From Acarospora socialis (lineage: Eukaryota > Ascomycota > Lecanoromycetes > Acarosporales > Acarosporaceae), in assembly GCA_025617375.2 (NCBI GenBank), contig JAMYGW020000005.1:2108001-2172000 (forward strand): a stretch of 64,000 bases of DNA, written 5' to 3'. The notes below the pieces were generated by a model that saw only the letters and a list, made by a program, of their open reading frames with translations, ran no database searches and was not told where the DNA came from. A program made the position numbers and the translations under genes. The number at the start of each line of letters is the position of its first letter. Positions within the stretch are counted from its first letter, which is position 1. Below, piece by piece: positions 37,900 to 50,564 of this stretch.

Positions 37900-40800
37900 G
37901 ATTCTCTTTGAATTCTCAGATATTCTTTGAGATGTCATAATTTTTTCATTTTATGAAATAATAAACTTCTTCACTAATCATTCTTTTTTTTAAAATGTTT
38001 TCAACTTCATATTCTTCTTTGAATTTGACAGATATTTTAATGATTTAAAGTGATATGAACTGATTGCAATGCTGTAACATGAATGTGTGAAATACTGAGT
38101 GTATTCTCATTTTCTTAAGTAAATTTAACTCATAATTTAACTCTTTAATGTTTCACATGATTCTGAATGATTCAATGCTCTTGTTTTTCAGTTTCTGACT
38201 TTTTTCTTTGATCTGTATGTTGTTCATTCTCAGATATATTTTTTCTTTTTCTTGAAATAATCTTGTCTCTGTCATTCATTCTGTCTGTTGTTTGATCTGT
38301 TTTGTTAAATCTTGATGCAGTTTTTTCATCTGAGTAATATTCAGAATTATTTTTTGACTTTGTGATCTGTGTACTTTGAGATCTTGTTATATCTTCAGAT
38401 TGTAGTTATAGTTCATATAGAAAGATGTTTTTCTCATGATTTTGTTTCTTGCATTATTGTATGCAAACTGTGCTGTTGATAACAGTCATACTTAATTGTC
38501 TTGACTCTTACTGACATAGTGTCTTAAGTACATTTTTACTGTTTGATTCATTTGTTTACTCTGCTTATTTGTCTGTGAATAATATACTGTCAACATCTTG
38601 TGTTTTATTCTGAGTTCTGTTGTGAGCATTTTTCAAAACTTGCTCATAAATAGCTTGTCTCTATTGATGATAAACTTCTTTAATAGTTTATGATTGTTAA
38701 TTAATTCTCACAGTATGATGTATGTCAATATTGATGCTGTTATGATTTCTTTGAATGAAATAAACATTGTGTATTTAATTAATCTGTTCACTATAATCAA
38801 TATACTGTTGAATTTCACTTTTCATGCTGAGTTCTTTGACAGTAATAGCTTCATAATGAAGTTCATGATAACTGACTTTCATGATGCATTTGATGCATTT
38901 AATTGTGTTACTTCATCATATTGTTTATTTTGACTAATCTTGTTTCTTCAGCATGAGTTGCACACAGTGATCATTTTAGTGACTCAATTTCTAAAATCAC
39001 TAATGTTGCACTTTCTTTGCACTAGATTCTCAGTGCACTTGATTTCTAGATGTTCATCAGTTCTGTTGTAATGACACATTTTAATGAGTTCTTTATCTGT
39101 CAAAAGAGCTTGCTTTATTTTGTACATTGCTGCTAAGTTCTTTGTGAGAACTTCTTTGTTGTTTTTGCTCAGAATTTTAATGTATATTGTCTGTATATCT
39201 TCATGATTGAGTTGTTTACTCAAGACATCTGTCTCATCATTCTCATTACTTTTCTTGTAATGAATCTGAAATTCATAATCTGTCAACTGCTCTGTTCAAT
39301 GAACTTGTTGTTGATTGAGTTGTTTTGTTGTTGCAAAGTTTCTCAGATTCTTGTGATCTATATAAATTTAAATTGACTTGTTTGTTTCTGCAAGATAAGA
39401 TCTTCAGTTTTGTAGTGCTTTTACTATTGCAAGAAGTTTCTTGTCATGAATCTCATATTTTTTCTTGAATTCTGATAGTTTTCTAGATCAGTACACTATG
39501 AATTTCTGTTGTTCATTCTCAATCTAATATAGACATGCTTTTACTGTGAAATCTGAAGCATCAGTTTTCAGTGTTTTCTTGTATACTGAATTGAGTATTC
39601 TTAGATGTGTCATTTCACTAAAACTTTTCTTTAATACATGAAATGCATTCTTCTGTTCTTGATCTCAGTGCTATTTTTTGCTTTTGTGTGTCAGATGTGT
39701 TAGTGATTCTGTAATTTTTGTGTAATTTGATACAAATTTTCAATAATAGTTTGTCAACTCTAGAAAGATCTGCACTTTCTTGATTCATTTTGATGTTGAT
39801 CAGTTTCTAACTGCTTTTATCTTTTTTGAATTCTTCTCAATTTGTTCAGATTGAATCACATAGTCTAGAAACTTAACTTTCTTGATTTTGAATCTGTTTT
39901 TTGACTTTTTCATGTACAAGACTTTCTCATTGAGCTTTGCTAATATCTTACACATATGTCTGCAGTACTTCTCAAGATTTTCTGAGTATATCAGAATGTC
40001 ATCTAGATATGTGATTACAAAATCATTGAGATATTCTCTTAATATATTGTTGATCAATCTCTGAAAGATGACTGATGCATTTTTCAATTCAAATAACATA
40101 ACAATATATTCATAATGTTCATACTGCATTCAGAATGCTGTTTTTCATTCTTTATCTTCTTTCATTTTAACTCAGTAATAGATGTTCTTAAGATCTAAGC
40201 TTGTAAATTACTTAGTCTTGTCTAGTCAGTCTTGCAACTCTTTTATCAAAGATAGAGAATAACTGTTTCAATGAGTTATCTTGTTGAGTTGTCTGTAGTT
40301 AACATATAATCATTTCTTGTCATTCTTCTTTGATATGAACAGAATTGAGTATTCTGCTGATGACTTTGATGATTTTATGAATTTTCTCTTTAAATTCTTG
40401 TCAAGATAAGCTCTAACTTTCTTGAGTTGATTCTTGCTCATTGAATACAATGATATTCACTTAGATTGTTTTTTATTCAATAGTGATATTTCATGATCTT
40501 ATAATCTATACTCTAATAAGCTCATTTCTGATTGTTTAGAAATCTTATATGTGTTCTTGATTGCATATATTTCTTTTGTAACTCAATTAATTTTCAGATT
40601 TTTTTCACACAATCAGAGCATCTTTAGCACTGCATTGTATCTGATTGATTTCATAACATTAAACATTATTTCTTGTGAGTTTTCAAGAATTGAGACTTTC
40701 ACACAGATTTTCTCATCAATTCTTTCAATGACTTCATTTGTCATTCATATGTTAAATGAACAGTGCACTCACTGTGTCTCTAATTCTAATATATTGACTA

Positions 40801-41050
40801 TTTTTTGATTTATAATGTTACTGTCTGCTTCAGAATTCATCAATATGTTGATATGATATTCATTGATTATAATCTTGATTCATATTCAATGATCATTGTC
40901 TTGTCTTTGAGACATCACTAGCTTCTTATTCTCTAGTTTTGTTGAGAAAGCTTTTTGTTTTTTAACTCACTTAATTGTTCAGCTTGTCTTCAAAGTTCTT
41001 GAAATCACTTTGATTCTCTTTTGATCATAAGATTCACATACTTTAGACTG
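37900..41050 (-). pseudogene. Gypsy-2 pol (degenerate)
   Basis: Reading leftward: protease about 40860-40600; RT with intact TYLDDILIYS at 40129-39800; RNase H near 39560; integrase zinc-binding segment near 39000-39100 (CHYNRTDEHLEIKCTENLVQ); DDE core about 38900-38550; chromodomain about 38020-37900 (IKWKNYDISKNIW), with both Trp codons now TGA. Confidence 0.87.
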
Positions 41051-42816
41051 TGCTGCTTCATGTGTCTTTTTGAGTGTAGTTAAAATTCATACTGATTGTA
41101 CTTCATCTGCAACTGACTCTCAAAGACTTTTACTCTTTGCAGAAATTCAAATAATATATATTTTCTGCTGAAGATTTATCTGTCTTTATTTTGTGTGATG
41201 TACTCTTTGAGTAAGCATATTTCAATCTTGTGACTCTTCATTTTTCAAACAAGAAATTCTGACAATACTGCATCATCACTGTTGAAACATTCATCTTTAA
41301 CAGCTATCATCAGCTCTTCTAGCTGATCATATGTTTTTTGTTCTTCTGTATTCTTGTGTTGCACTTTTCATTTTCAAGCTTGCATCTCTTGCTCAAGCTC
41401 TTGCTTTCTGAATTGAAGCTTTTCTTTCTTCAATGCTTAATGTTGATTCTCAAAGTGCTAATATGCTGTCTTCAGCTTTATATTGACTTTTTATTTGTTG
41501 ATTTCTTTTTGATTTGCATCTGAATTCAGTGCTTGTCAAATGCTATCACTGTAGTCTTCTTCTATCTGAGTTTCTCAAGTATTGACTTCTTCAATCTTAG
41601 CATCAAGAACATCTTTCTTGATATGTTCTTTTGCAAGAGTAACTAATTCTTTTTCATGATTTGATCAATCTATCATGTCATGTCTATTTCTGATGTCTTT
41701 ATTGTATAACTTCTGAGAATATTATCTGACTCTGTCTTTTGTGCTTATGTGTACTCTGCACATATTATTGTAACAGATTGTTCAGCTAAGAGTGTTGTGC
41801 ACTATGTGTGTATTCTTCTTAACTATCACTGCAACATTTTTTCTTTTCATCTAAGATCTGTTACATTTTCAAACAAGATGTTCAGGTTTTCTGTAGTTGT
41901 AATATGTTTATATTTTGTTTTGTGATGTTGTCTGAGACTTAGTGAATCACTCTGACTAATATTCATGCTCTGTTCATCTAGTCTTTCATGACTTCTGACA
42001 GTGCTTCTCAATTACATTGAGATTCATAGAGTTTGTTTTTCTATGTCTTATTAATAAAACATATTACTTAATTGACAGTCAGAAGCTTTCTTCTTGATTT
42101 TCTATCATAGATAACATTCAATATTCTTTTTGTTTTATCTATTGTTTTCATTGACAACTGTCAATATTAATACTCAGATTAATCATTCTCTGAAGATTGT
42201 TTGATTGTTCTGCTTAAACTATCTTGTCTTTGATGAACTTTCTCAACTTACAATAGTACTGATAGATGAGTGCTTTGTTATTTTATCTAATAAGTATCAC
42301 TAATCACTGAAACTCTGTGACATATACTATTGCTGATTCATTCTGTTACAAAATATAAACTTGTTTTTCTGCTGTTCTTTCTTCATCAATTATTCTGAAG
42401 ACTTTTCTTAATTTTTTTTTAAATTGTGCATAATCATTGAACATAGACTTCACATCTACATTGCATTCTTCATACTTTTTTCTCAGAAACTCATGCAGCT
42501 TGAAGTTAACTTAATTGAAGACTGCATTCACAAGATAAATCATCACAAACAATATTTTCTCTTGATTGATCTGAAACTTTAATTGATTGAATTCAATATA
42601 TAGATTGAGCTTCATCACAAAAACTTGCAGTTTTTCTTGTTTCTCATCAAAAATATTCAGTACCTGTATCTTAAATGCACTCAGAAATAGTTGTATTACT
42701 TGATCTGACATCATCACTGATTGTGTCACTGCTCTATCTGAAGTAAATAATAGAGATGAATTTGTCTGAACTTGTTTCAAAAATAAGATCAAGATGTTCT
42801 TCTGTGTGTCAGACAA
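41050..42816 (-). pseudogene. Gypsy-2 gag (degenerate)
   Basis: ATG at 42816 begins MSDTQKNILILFLKQV and stays open for 101 codons (to 42511), the longest preserved gag start of the family here. A zinc-knuckle remnant lies near 41880-41930. The linker before pol is Lys/Glu/Gln rich. Confidence 0.83.
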
Positions 42817-42847
42817 TGTACTTATTATATTGTAAGAATGTTCAAAG

Positions 42848-43198
42848 TGTAATATTCTAATCTAAGCTTTCTTAAATATGTAAAACTAAGAGTTTGTGCT
42901 TGTTAATATAATGACTGATCTGAAATGATTCTGATCTTTAATTTTTAAATAGTTACTTAAGTTGAACATGATTGTTTTCATAAGAAAAACAACTTTACTA
43001 TATAGTGAGTCTGCTTGCTGATCTTGTCATTAAGCTTGTTGAGATGACTCACTCATGCAATTCATCAAGCTTGCTCATCAAGCTCATCATTGAGCATGTC
43101 AAGATGTTACATAACTGCTGTCTAAATATCTTCTGAATATATGCTCTCTGTGTATATGTATCAGTTTGTTTTAAGTTTATTTTGACTTAATCATAACA
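42848..43198 (-). repeat. Gypsy-2 5' LTR (right)
   Basis: 351 bp; pair of 36976-37326. Confidence 0.93.
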
Positions 43199-43203
43199 CA
43201 GAT

Positions 43204-45267
43204 CAATGCATTGATGAATTCTGAAGTGAATAATAACATTATGAATTGTAAAACAGTTAACATGTTGAAATTGAAGACACAGTGAGTGCATTGTTCATTC
43301 AACATACAAATGATGAATGAAATCATTGAAAGAATCAACAAGAAAATCTGTGTGAAAGTCTCAATTCTTGAAAATTCACAAGAAATAATGTTTGATATTA
43401 TGAAATCAATCAGATATGATGCAATGCTAGAGATATACTAATTGCACAAAAAGAATTTCAGAATTGATTGAGTTACAAAAGAGATATGTGCAATTGAAGA
43501 TGCATATAAGATCTTCAAACAATCAGAGATGAACTTATTAAAATATAAATTATAAAATCACAAAATATCACTATTGAACAGAAAACAATCTAAGTGAATG
43601 TCATTATATTCAATGAGTGAAAATTAACTCAAGAAAGTCAGAACTTATCTTGACAAGAATTTCAAAAAAGAATTCATAAAATCATCAAAATTACTGACAG
43701 AATATCTGATTCTGTTTATATTAAAGAAAAATGAAAGAAAATGACTATGTGTTGACTACAGACAACTCAATGAGATAACTTACTGAGACAGTTATTTCTT
43801 ACTGTTGATAGAAGAGTTACAAGATTGATTAAACAAGATTAAGTGATTCACAAACTTAAATCTTAAGAATGTCTACTATTGAGTCAGAATGAAAGAAGAC
43901 AAAGAATGAAAAACAGCATTTCAAACAAGATATGAACATTATGAATATACTGTTATGTTATTTGAGTTAAAAAATGTCTCAGTCATCTTTCAGAGATTAA
44001 TCAATGACATATTGAGAGAATATCTCAATGATTTTGTGATCACATATCTTAACAATATTCTAATATATTCAGAAGATCTTGAAGAGTACTGCAAGCACAT
44101 GCACAAGATACTGATAAGACTCAATGAGTGAGTTCTGTATGTAAAAAAGTCAAAAAGCAGATTTGAAATCAAAAAAGTGAAATTTTTAAACTATGTAATT
44201 TGATCTAAACAGATCAAAAAGAATTTAAGAAAAACAGAAGCAGTTAAAAACTGATTAACATCAAAATGAATTAAGAAGATACAGATCTTTCTAGAATTAA
44301 TGAACTATTACTGAAAGTTTATATCAAACTATGCAAGAATTGCAGAATCACTGATGTGTTTAACATGCAAAAACAAAAAATAGCATTAAAATAAGAAGCA
44401 GAAGAATGCATTTCATGTATTAAAGAAAAATTTTAGTGAAACAGCACATCTGAGAATACTCAACTCAGTATGTAAAAAGACACTGAAAATCAATGCTTCA
44501 GATTTCACAGTAAAAACATGTCTATATCAGATTGAGAATGAACAACAGAGATTCATAGTGTACTGATTTAGAAAACTATCAGAATTCAAGAAAAGATATG
44601 AGATTCATGATAAAAAACTTCTTGCAATAGTGAAAACATTACAAAATTAAAGATCTTATCTTGCAGAAACAAGCAAATCAATTCAGATCTATATGAATCA
44701 TAAGAATCTGAGAAACTTTGTGATGACAAAGTAACTTAACTGATAACAAGTTCATTGAGTGAAGCAGTTAGCAGACTATGAATTTCAGATTTATTACAAG
44801 AAAAATAATGAAAATAATGAAGCAGATATCTTGAGCAGACAATCTGATTATGAAGATGTACAAATAATATATGTTAAAATTTTAAGCAAAAATAACAGAG
44901 AAATTCTCATGAAGAACTTAGCAACAATACACAAGATAGAGCAAGCTCTTTTGACAGACAAAAAACTTATTAAAATATGTCACTACAACAGAGTCAAAGA
45001 GTATTTAGAAGTTAAATGCACAGAGAATCTTGTGCAAAGAAAATGCAACATTAGTGATTTTAGAAATTGAGTCATCAAGATGATTACTGTGTGTGATTCA
45101 TGTTAAAGAAATAAGATCAATTAAAATAAATGATACAACAAAGTAACACAACTAAACACATCAGATGCATCATGAAAGTCAATTATCATGAACTTCATTA
45201 CAAAACTATTATTATCAAAGAACTCAGCATAAAGAATGAAATTTAACAGTATATTAATTATAGTGAA
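43204..45267 (+). pseudogene. Gypsy-3 pol, first part (protease to integrase)
   Basis: Continues from 36975 across Gypsy-2. Protease starts near 43215. RT at about 43930-44200 has TYLNNILIYS (both Asp of YLDD lost). RNase H is near 44490-44540. A 103-codon open stretch (44759-45070) covers the RNase H to integrase link, with the His/Cys zinc-binding segment. It is cut at GTGAA by Copia-B and resumes at 56910. Confidence 0.87.
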
Positions 45268-45486
45268 TGTTGAGAAGTGCAGTGTTCTAGCTGCTTTCAT
45301 AGTCTTAGTTGAGACTAATGTCAGAAATTACTCATTATTCATATAGTCTGTGTGACAGAGCATGTGAATAGTCAATCTTTACAATTTACATCAATCACTG
45401 TTAAATCAATGATGTATGTTTCACTAGATAGACAGTTAATCAGCAGTATAGTATAAGTATTCTTTTATCTTTCAATAAATTCAATA
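45268..45486 (+). repeat. Copia-B 5' LTR
   Basis: 219 bp, pair of 56691-56909. Confidence 0.93.
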
Positions 45487-45899
45487 AATTATGAGCTCAG
45501 ATTAGCAAGAATCTTTTTAGAGAAAGTGCATACTATTTTAATATCTTAACAGCTTGATACAGAGACTCAAAAATTAAGCAAAACAACACTCTCAGCAGCT
45601 TGATACAGAATCAAAACAAACACTCTTGATTGTCAATACAGAACTTAAAGATTGAGCAAAATGACATTCTTGACACTTGATATGAAACTTTAAGATTGAG
45701 TAAAATGAAATTTATTGACAACTTGATATGATGCTCAACAGTTAAGCAAATAAGCACACATACTTCTTCTTTCTCTTATTTACATTATCTTTTTTTGTAC
45801 ATCTTAATACTTTACTTTATTCATTTCTTATACTACATGTCAATCACTGTCAAAAGCTACATCATAAATTTCAACAACTCTTTCACAAAGCAACAATCT

Positions 45900-48220
45900 G
45901 TCTCAATTCTCAGTCATAAGAACTGCAATTAATGATTTACTCTCATGAGAAAATGACTGATAGATGAAGATCTGTGATATATTGTTGAGATCTTAGTGAT
46001 TAATACTTTTGTCAGTGACTTTTTCTTTTTACTCAGCAATCTTAACTTTGAAAGTTAGAAGTTTGATGCAAAGACTTTGTACTGACTCATCATTTACATC
46101 AGTACAGATGATCAGAAATACATTGCAGACAAGATTAATGTAAAGAATGCTTAAAATATTTTGAAGTTCAAATACAAGAAGAAGCTGCAGATCACTGAAA
46201 GACAATATTTAACAGAGTTCATTGAATACAGAATGCTGACAAATGTATTTATTAATGAAGCATAAATACATTTCAGCAAACTGAACAGAAAGATTGCTGC
46301 AACTCAGTTTAATATGACTGATTTATTTAAATTTGAACAACAATTTCAGACACTTCTTCAAGCATTATCTGAAAATTATACAATGATCTACAACATAATC
46401 AACACTTAAAACATCTTAAACATCAAGAAAAGTCTGCAGAAGCTTCAAGAGAAAAAGATACAACTAAAAACTGTTGAGACTGTTTTGTAAACAGATTGAT
46501 GCAAAGAGAAAAACTCAACACACTTATATCAGCATGATGTGAAATATCACTATTGAAGATCATCAAACTTCAGTAACAATCACTCTTCTCAGTATAAATC
46601 AGTTAAATATTTTTTCTGTTGTGATTCTCATCACATTTGAGACTGTGAATATTTTTCTGCTGCTTGCAAAAATATTAAGTTAAAAAAGTTATCTGTCTCA
46701 ACTGCAGTTAAATTAGTCAGAAAGTCAGACAAATTGTTTGCAGACAACTCACATCATAAAAACAAAATAAGATTCAAGCACAGAAACAGAAAACATAGAG
46801 TTTTTGATACTGAAACTGAAAAAAACAATGATTCATTCTTATTTGAGTCTGATGCAGAGAAAAACAATAAGATTGTCACTTTGTTTAAAAAAGCTGTCAG
46901 TAAGATACTCAGTTCTGAATGAGTTGCAGATTTTAAATACTTCATATACATAATTGATCAACATTAATTCTTCAACAGTTCTTTAATATGCATACAGTGC
47001 TGAAGAATTAAAGTTGAAGAAAAACACTTATACTTTCACTACTGTGAAGTAACTGTGATATAAGACAAATTCAGAAACTTTGTGAATCTGAGTTTAACAC
47101 TTTATGTGTTTGAATTAAAAGTTAATCTTTTATTAAGAAAGCAAATATACAAAATGAAATTGCAGAAAAGCTTTAATCAGCACAGTCTTTACATGCAGAA
47201 TGAATATAACAATGTCATAATAGAAGTGTCTGAGCAGAGCAGTGTCTATATAGTCAAATACATCACAAAAGAACTAAATAAGTTCATTCTGTTATCTGTC
47301 ATACACATGTTATTCAATTCAGAGATGACTCTTTCAGTCACAGTATTAAATGTAAACTTTCAGACACAAACTGACTTGTCAAGCTCTGCTGACACTTCAT
47401 TCTTAAGTGAAAAGATTAAGATTTACAAGCTGTGACATCAACAGTTTGCTCATCTTGACTTTGCAAAACTTCACAATCTTTACAAAGTTACAATTCTTAA
47501 GAAGTCAATCTTCATTGCTGAAGACAAGAAGAATATGTGTGAAGTTTGTGTCATTATCAAATTTATCAATCAGCAAAAGCACACTGTGAGTAAGCAGAAA
47601 ATCAACATTCTTACTTTGATTTTCATTGATATATGCAGTTTCTTATCTCTGTTATTTGTTGAACATCAGTACTTTTTGAAGATTGTGAACAATTATTTTT
47701 AAAAGACATGAACAATACTGCTGAAGTGATGCAATAATGTTTCACAAAAATTATAAGAGTGACAACTAAAAATTGAGCTTCAAATCAGTATGAAAGTACT
47801 TGCTGTACAGAGTAACAATGTTATAAAGTTAAGATTAATTCTGAATGATTAATGCAGATTTTTTAACATTACACTGCAGTACACTGTGTTCTACATGTCT
47901 ATTCAGAATGATGTTGTCAAAAAAGTTATTCATATCACTGAGAATTCAGTGCACATCATGATTAAGAAAACAGAACTTTCAATAAAGTTTTAAATGAAAA
48001 CAACATAAATAAATGTTTATTTTTACAATTAAACAGCAACTAATCTGTTGATCAATAACAGACAAATAACTTTAAAGAAGATCTTCATCAGTGTGCAGCT
48101 GTTCATTGATCACATTTGTATCTGAAATTACAAGTACTACTTTTATGTGAATCTTAAGTTGTTGTCAAAGAGCAGACAGAATAAGTTCATAAATTAAAAA
48201 TAAATAAAAGTCTTCATAAA
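45900..48220 (+). pseudogene. Copia-B gag and most of integrase (degenerate)
   Basis: Aligns with Copia-A from the gag start region to late integrase. The zinc knuckle remnant is CDSHHIWDC near 46620-46655. The GAG-pre-integrase motif is near 47425-47480. The element is broken at ATAAA by Gypsy-4; the frame continues at 54448. Confidence 0.83.
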
Positions 48221-48570
48221 TGTTATAATCAAGTCAGAATGAACTTGAAGAAGACTGATGCATACATGTGAGAAGTATATATTCAGAAAATATTTAGACA
48301 GCAGTCACATGACATCTTAACATGCTTGATGATGAGCTTAATGAACAAGTTCAACAGATTGCATAAGTGAGCTGTCTTAATGAGCTCAATGATGAGATCA
48401 GCAAGTGAACTCACTATATAGTAGAATCATTTCTCTTATGAAAATGATCATATTTAACTTAAATAACTATTTAAAAACAAAGACCAGAACTGTTTCAGAG
48501 CAGCTGTTATATCAATAAGCACAAACTCTTAGTTCTACATATTCAAGAAAGCTTAAATTAGAATGTTACA
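48221..48570 (+). repeat. Gypsy-4 5' LTR
   Basis: 350 bp; pair of 54092-54442. Confidence 0.93.
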
Positions 48571-48601
48571 CTTTGAACACTCTTATGATATAACAAGTAT
48601 G

Positions 48602-50560
48602 ATGTTTGACACACAGAAGAATGTCTTAATCTTATTTTTGAAGTAAGTTCAGACAAACTCATCTCTATCATTTACTTCAGATAGAGTGATGACACAATTA
48701 ACAATGATGTCAGCTTAAGCAATACAACTATCTTCAAGTGCATCTAAGATACAGATATCAAATATCTTTGATGAAGAATGAAAAAAACTGTAAGTCTTTG
48801 TGATGAAGCTCAATCTATATATTGAATTCAATCAACTGAAGTTTCAGATTGATCAAGAGAAAATCTTGTTTGTAACAATCTATTTTGTGAACACAGTCTT
48901 TAATTGAGTTAATTTCAAGCTGCATGAGTTTCTGAAAAAAAAGTATGAAGAATGCAATGTAGATGTGAAGTCTATGTTTAATGACTATGCACAGTTTAAA
49001 AAAGAATTAAGAAAAGTCTTCAGAATAATTGACAAAGAAAGAGCAGTAAAGAGATGAGTTTACATCTTATGACAGAGTGAATCAGCAGCAATATACATCA
49101 CAGAGTTTCAGCAGTTAGCAATACTTATTAGATGAAATGACAAAGCACTTATTTATTAGTACTATTGTGAGTTGAGAAAGTTCATTAAAGACAAGATAGC
49201 TCAAGCAGAACAATCAGACAATCTTTAGAAAATGATTAATTTAAGTATTAATATCAACAGTTGTCAATGAAAGCAACAGATGAAACAAAAAAAATATTGA
49301 ATGTCATCTATGATAAAAGATCAAGAAGAAAGCTTCTGATTATGAATGAAGCAATATATTTTATTAATAAGACATAAAGAAATAAACTCTATAAATCTCA
49401 ATATAATTAAGAAACATTATCAGAAATCATGAAAGACTAGATGAACAGAGTATGAATGTCAGTCAGAGTGATTCACTAAGTCTTAGATGACACTGTGAAA
49501 TAAGATGTAAATGTGTTATAACTGTAAAAAACTCAGACATCTTGTCTGAGAGTGTAACAGATCTTAAATGAAAAGAAAAAATGTTGCAGTGATGATCAAA
49601 AAGAATACATGCATAGTACACAACACTCTCAGCTGAACAGTCTGTTACAATAATATGTGTAGAGTACATATGAGTGCAAAAGACAGAGTTGAATGATATT
49701 CTCAAAAATTATACAATAAAGACATCAGAAACAGACATGACATGATAAATTGATTAAACTACAAGAAAGAATTAGCTACTCTTGTGAAAGAACATATCAA
49801 GAAAGATATTCTTGATGTTGAGATCAAAGAAATTAATACTTAAGAAACTCAGATAAAAAAAAACTACAGTGATAATATTTGACAAGCACTGAATTTGAAT
49901 GCAGATCAGAAAGAAATTGATGAATATGAAGTTAATATAAGACTGAAGACAGTGTATCAGCACTCTGAGAATCAACATCAAGTATTAAAGAAAAAAAAGC
50001 TTCAATTCAAGAAGCAAAAGCTTGAGCAAGAGATGCAAGCTTGAAAATGAGAAGTGCAACACAAAAATGCAAAAGAACAAAGAATATATGATCAGCTAGA
50101 AGAGCTGATGACAGCTGTTAAAGACAAATGTTTCAACAGTGATGACATGATATTGTCAGAATTTTTTGTTTGAAAAATGAAGAGTCACAAGATTGAAATA
50201 TGCTTACTCAAAGAGTACATCACACAAAATAAAGACAGATAAATCTTCAGCAGAAAATATATATTATTTGAATTTTTGCAAAGAGTAAAAGTCTTTGAGA
50301 GTCAGTTGCAGATGAAGTACAATCAGTATGAATTTTAACTACACTCAAAAAGACACATGAAGCAGCACAGTCTAAAGTATGTGAATCTTATGATCAAAAG
50401 AGAATCAAAGTGATTTCAAGAACTTTGAAGACAAGCTGAACAATCAAGTGAGTTAAAAAACAAAAAGCTTTCTCAACAAAACTAGAGAATAAGAAGCTAG
50501 TGATGTCTCAAAGACAAGACAATGATCATTGAATATGAATCAAGATTATAATCAATGAAT
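48602..50560 (+). pseudogene. Gypsy-4 gag (degenerate; intact zinc knuckle)
   Basis: The initiator MSDTQKN is altered to MFDTQKN here. The CCHC zinc knuckle at 49513-49554 keeps all four ligands (CYNCKKLRHLVWEC), unlike the sister copies. Many stops elsewhere. Confidence 0.83.
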
Positions 50561-50564
50561 ATCA

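Larger units (their letters stand above)
36976..43198 (-). mobile_element. Gypsy-2, full-length chromodomain gypsy element inside Gypsy-3
   Basis: 6223 bp, opposite orientation to its host, 351-bp LTRs and perfect duplication CAGAT (36971-36975 and 43199-43203). It is the same family as Gypsy-1 and -4, with the same U3 type. Its RT keeps an intact YLDD box, unlike Gypsy-1, but gag-pol has many stops. Confidence 0.95.
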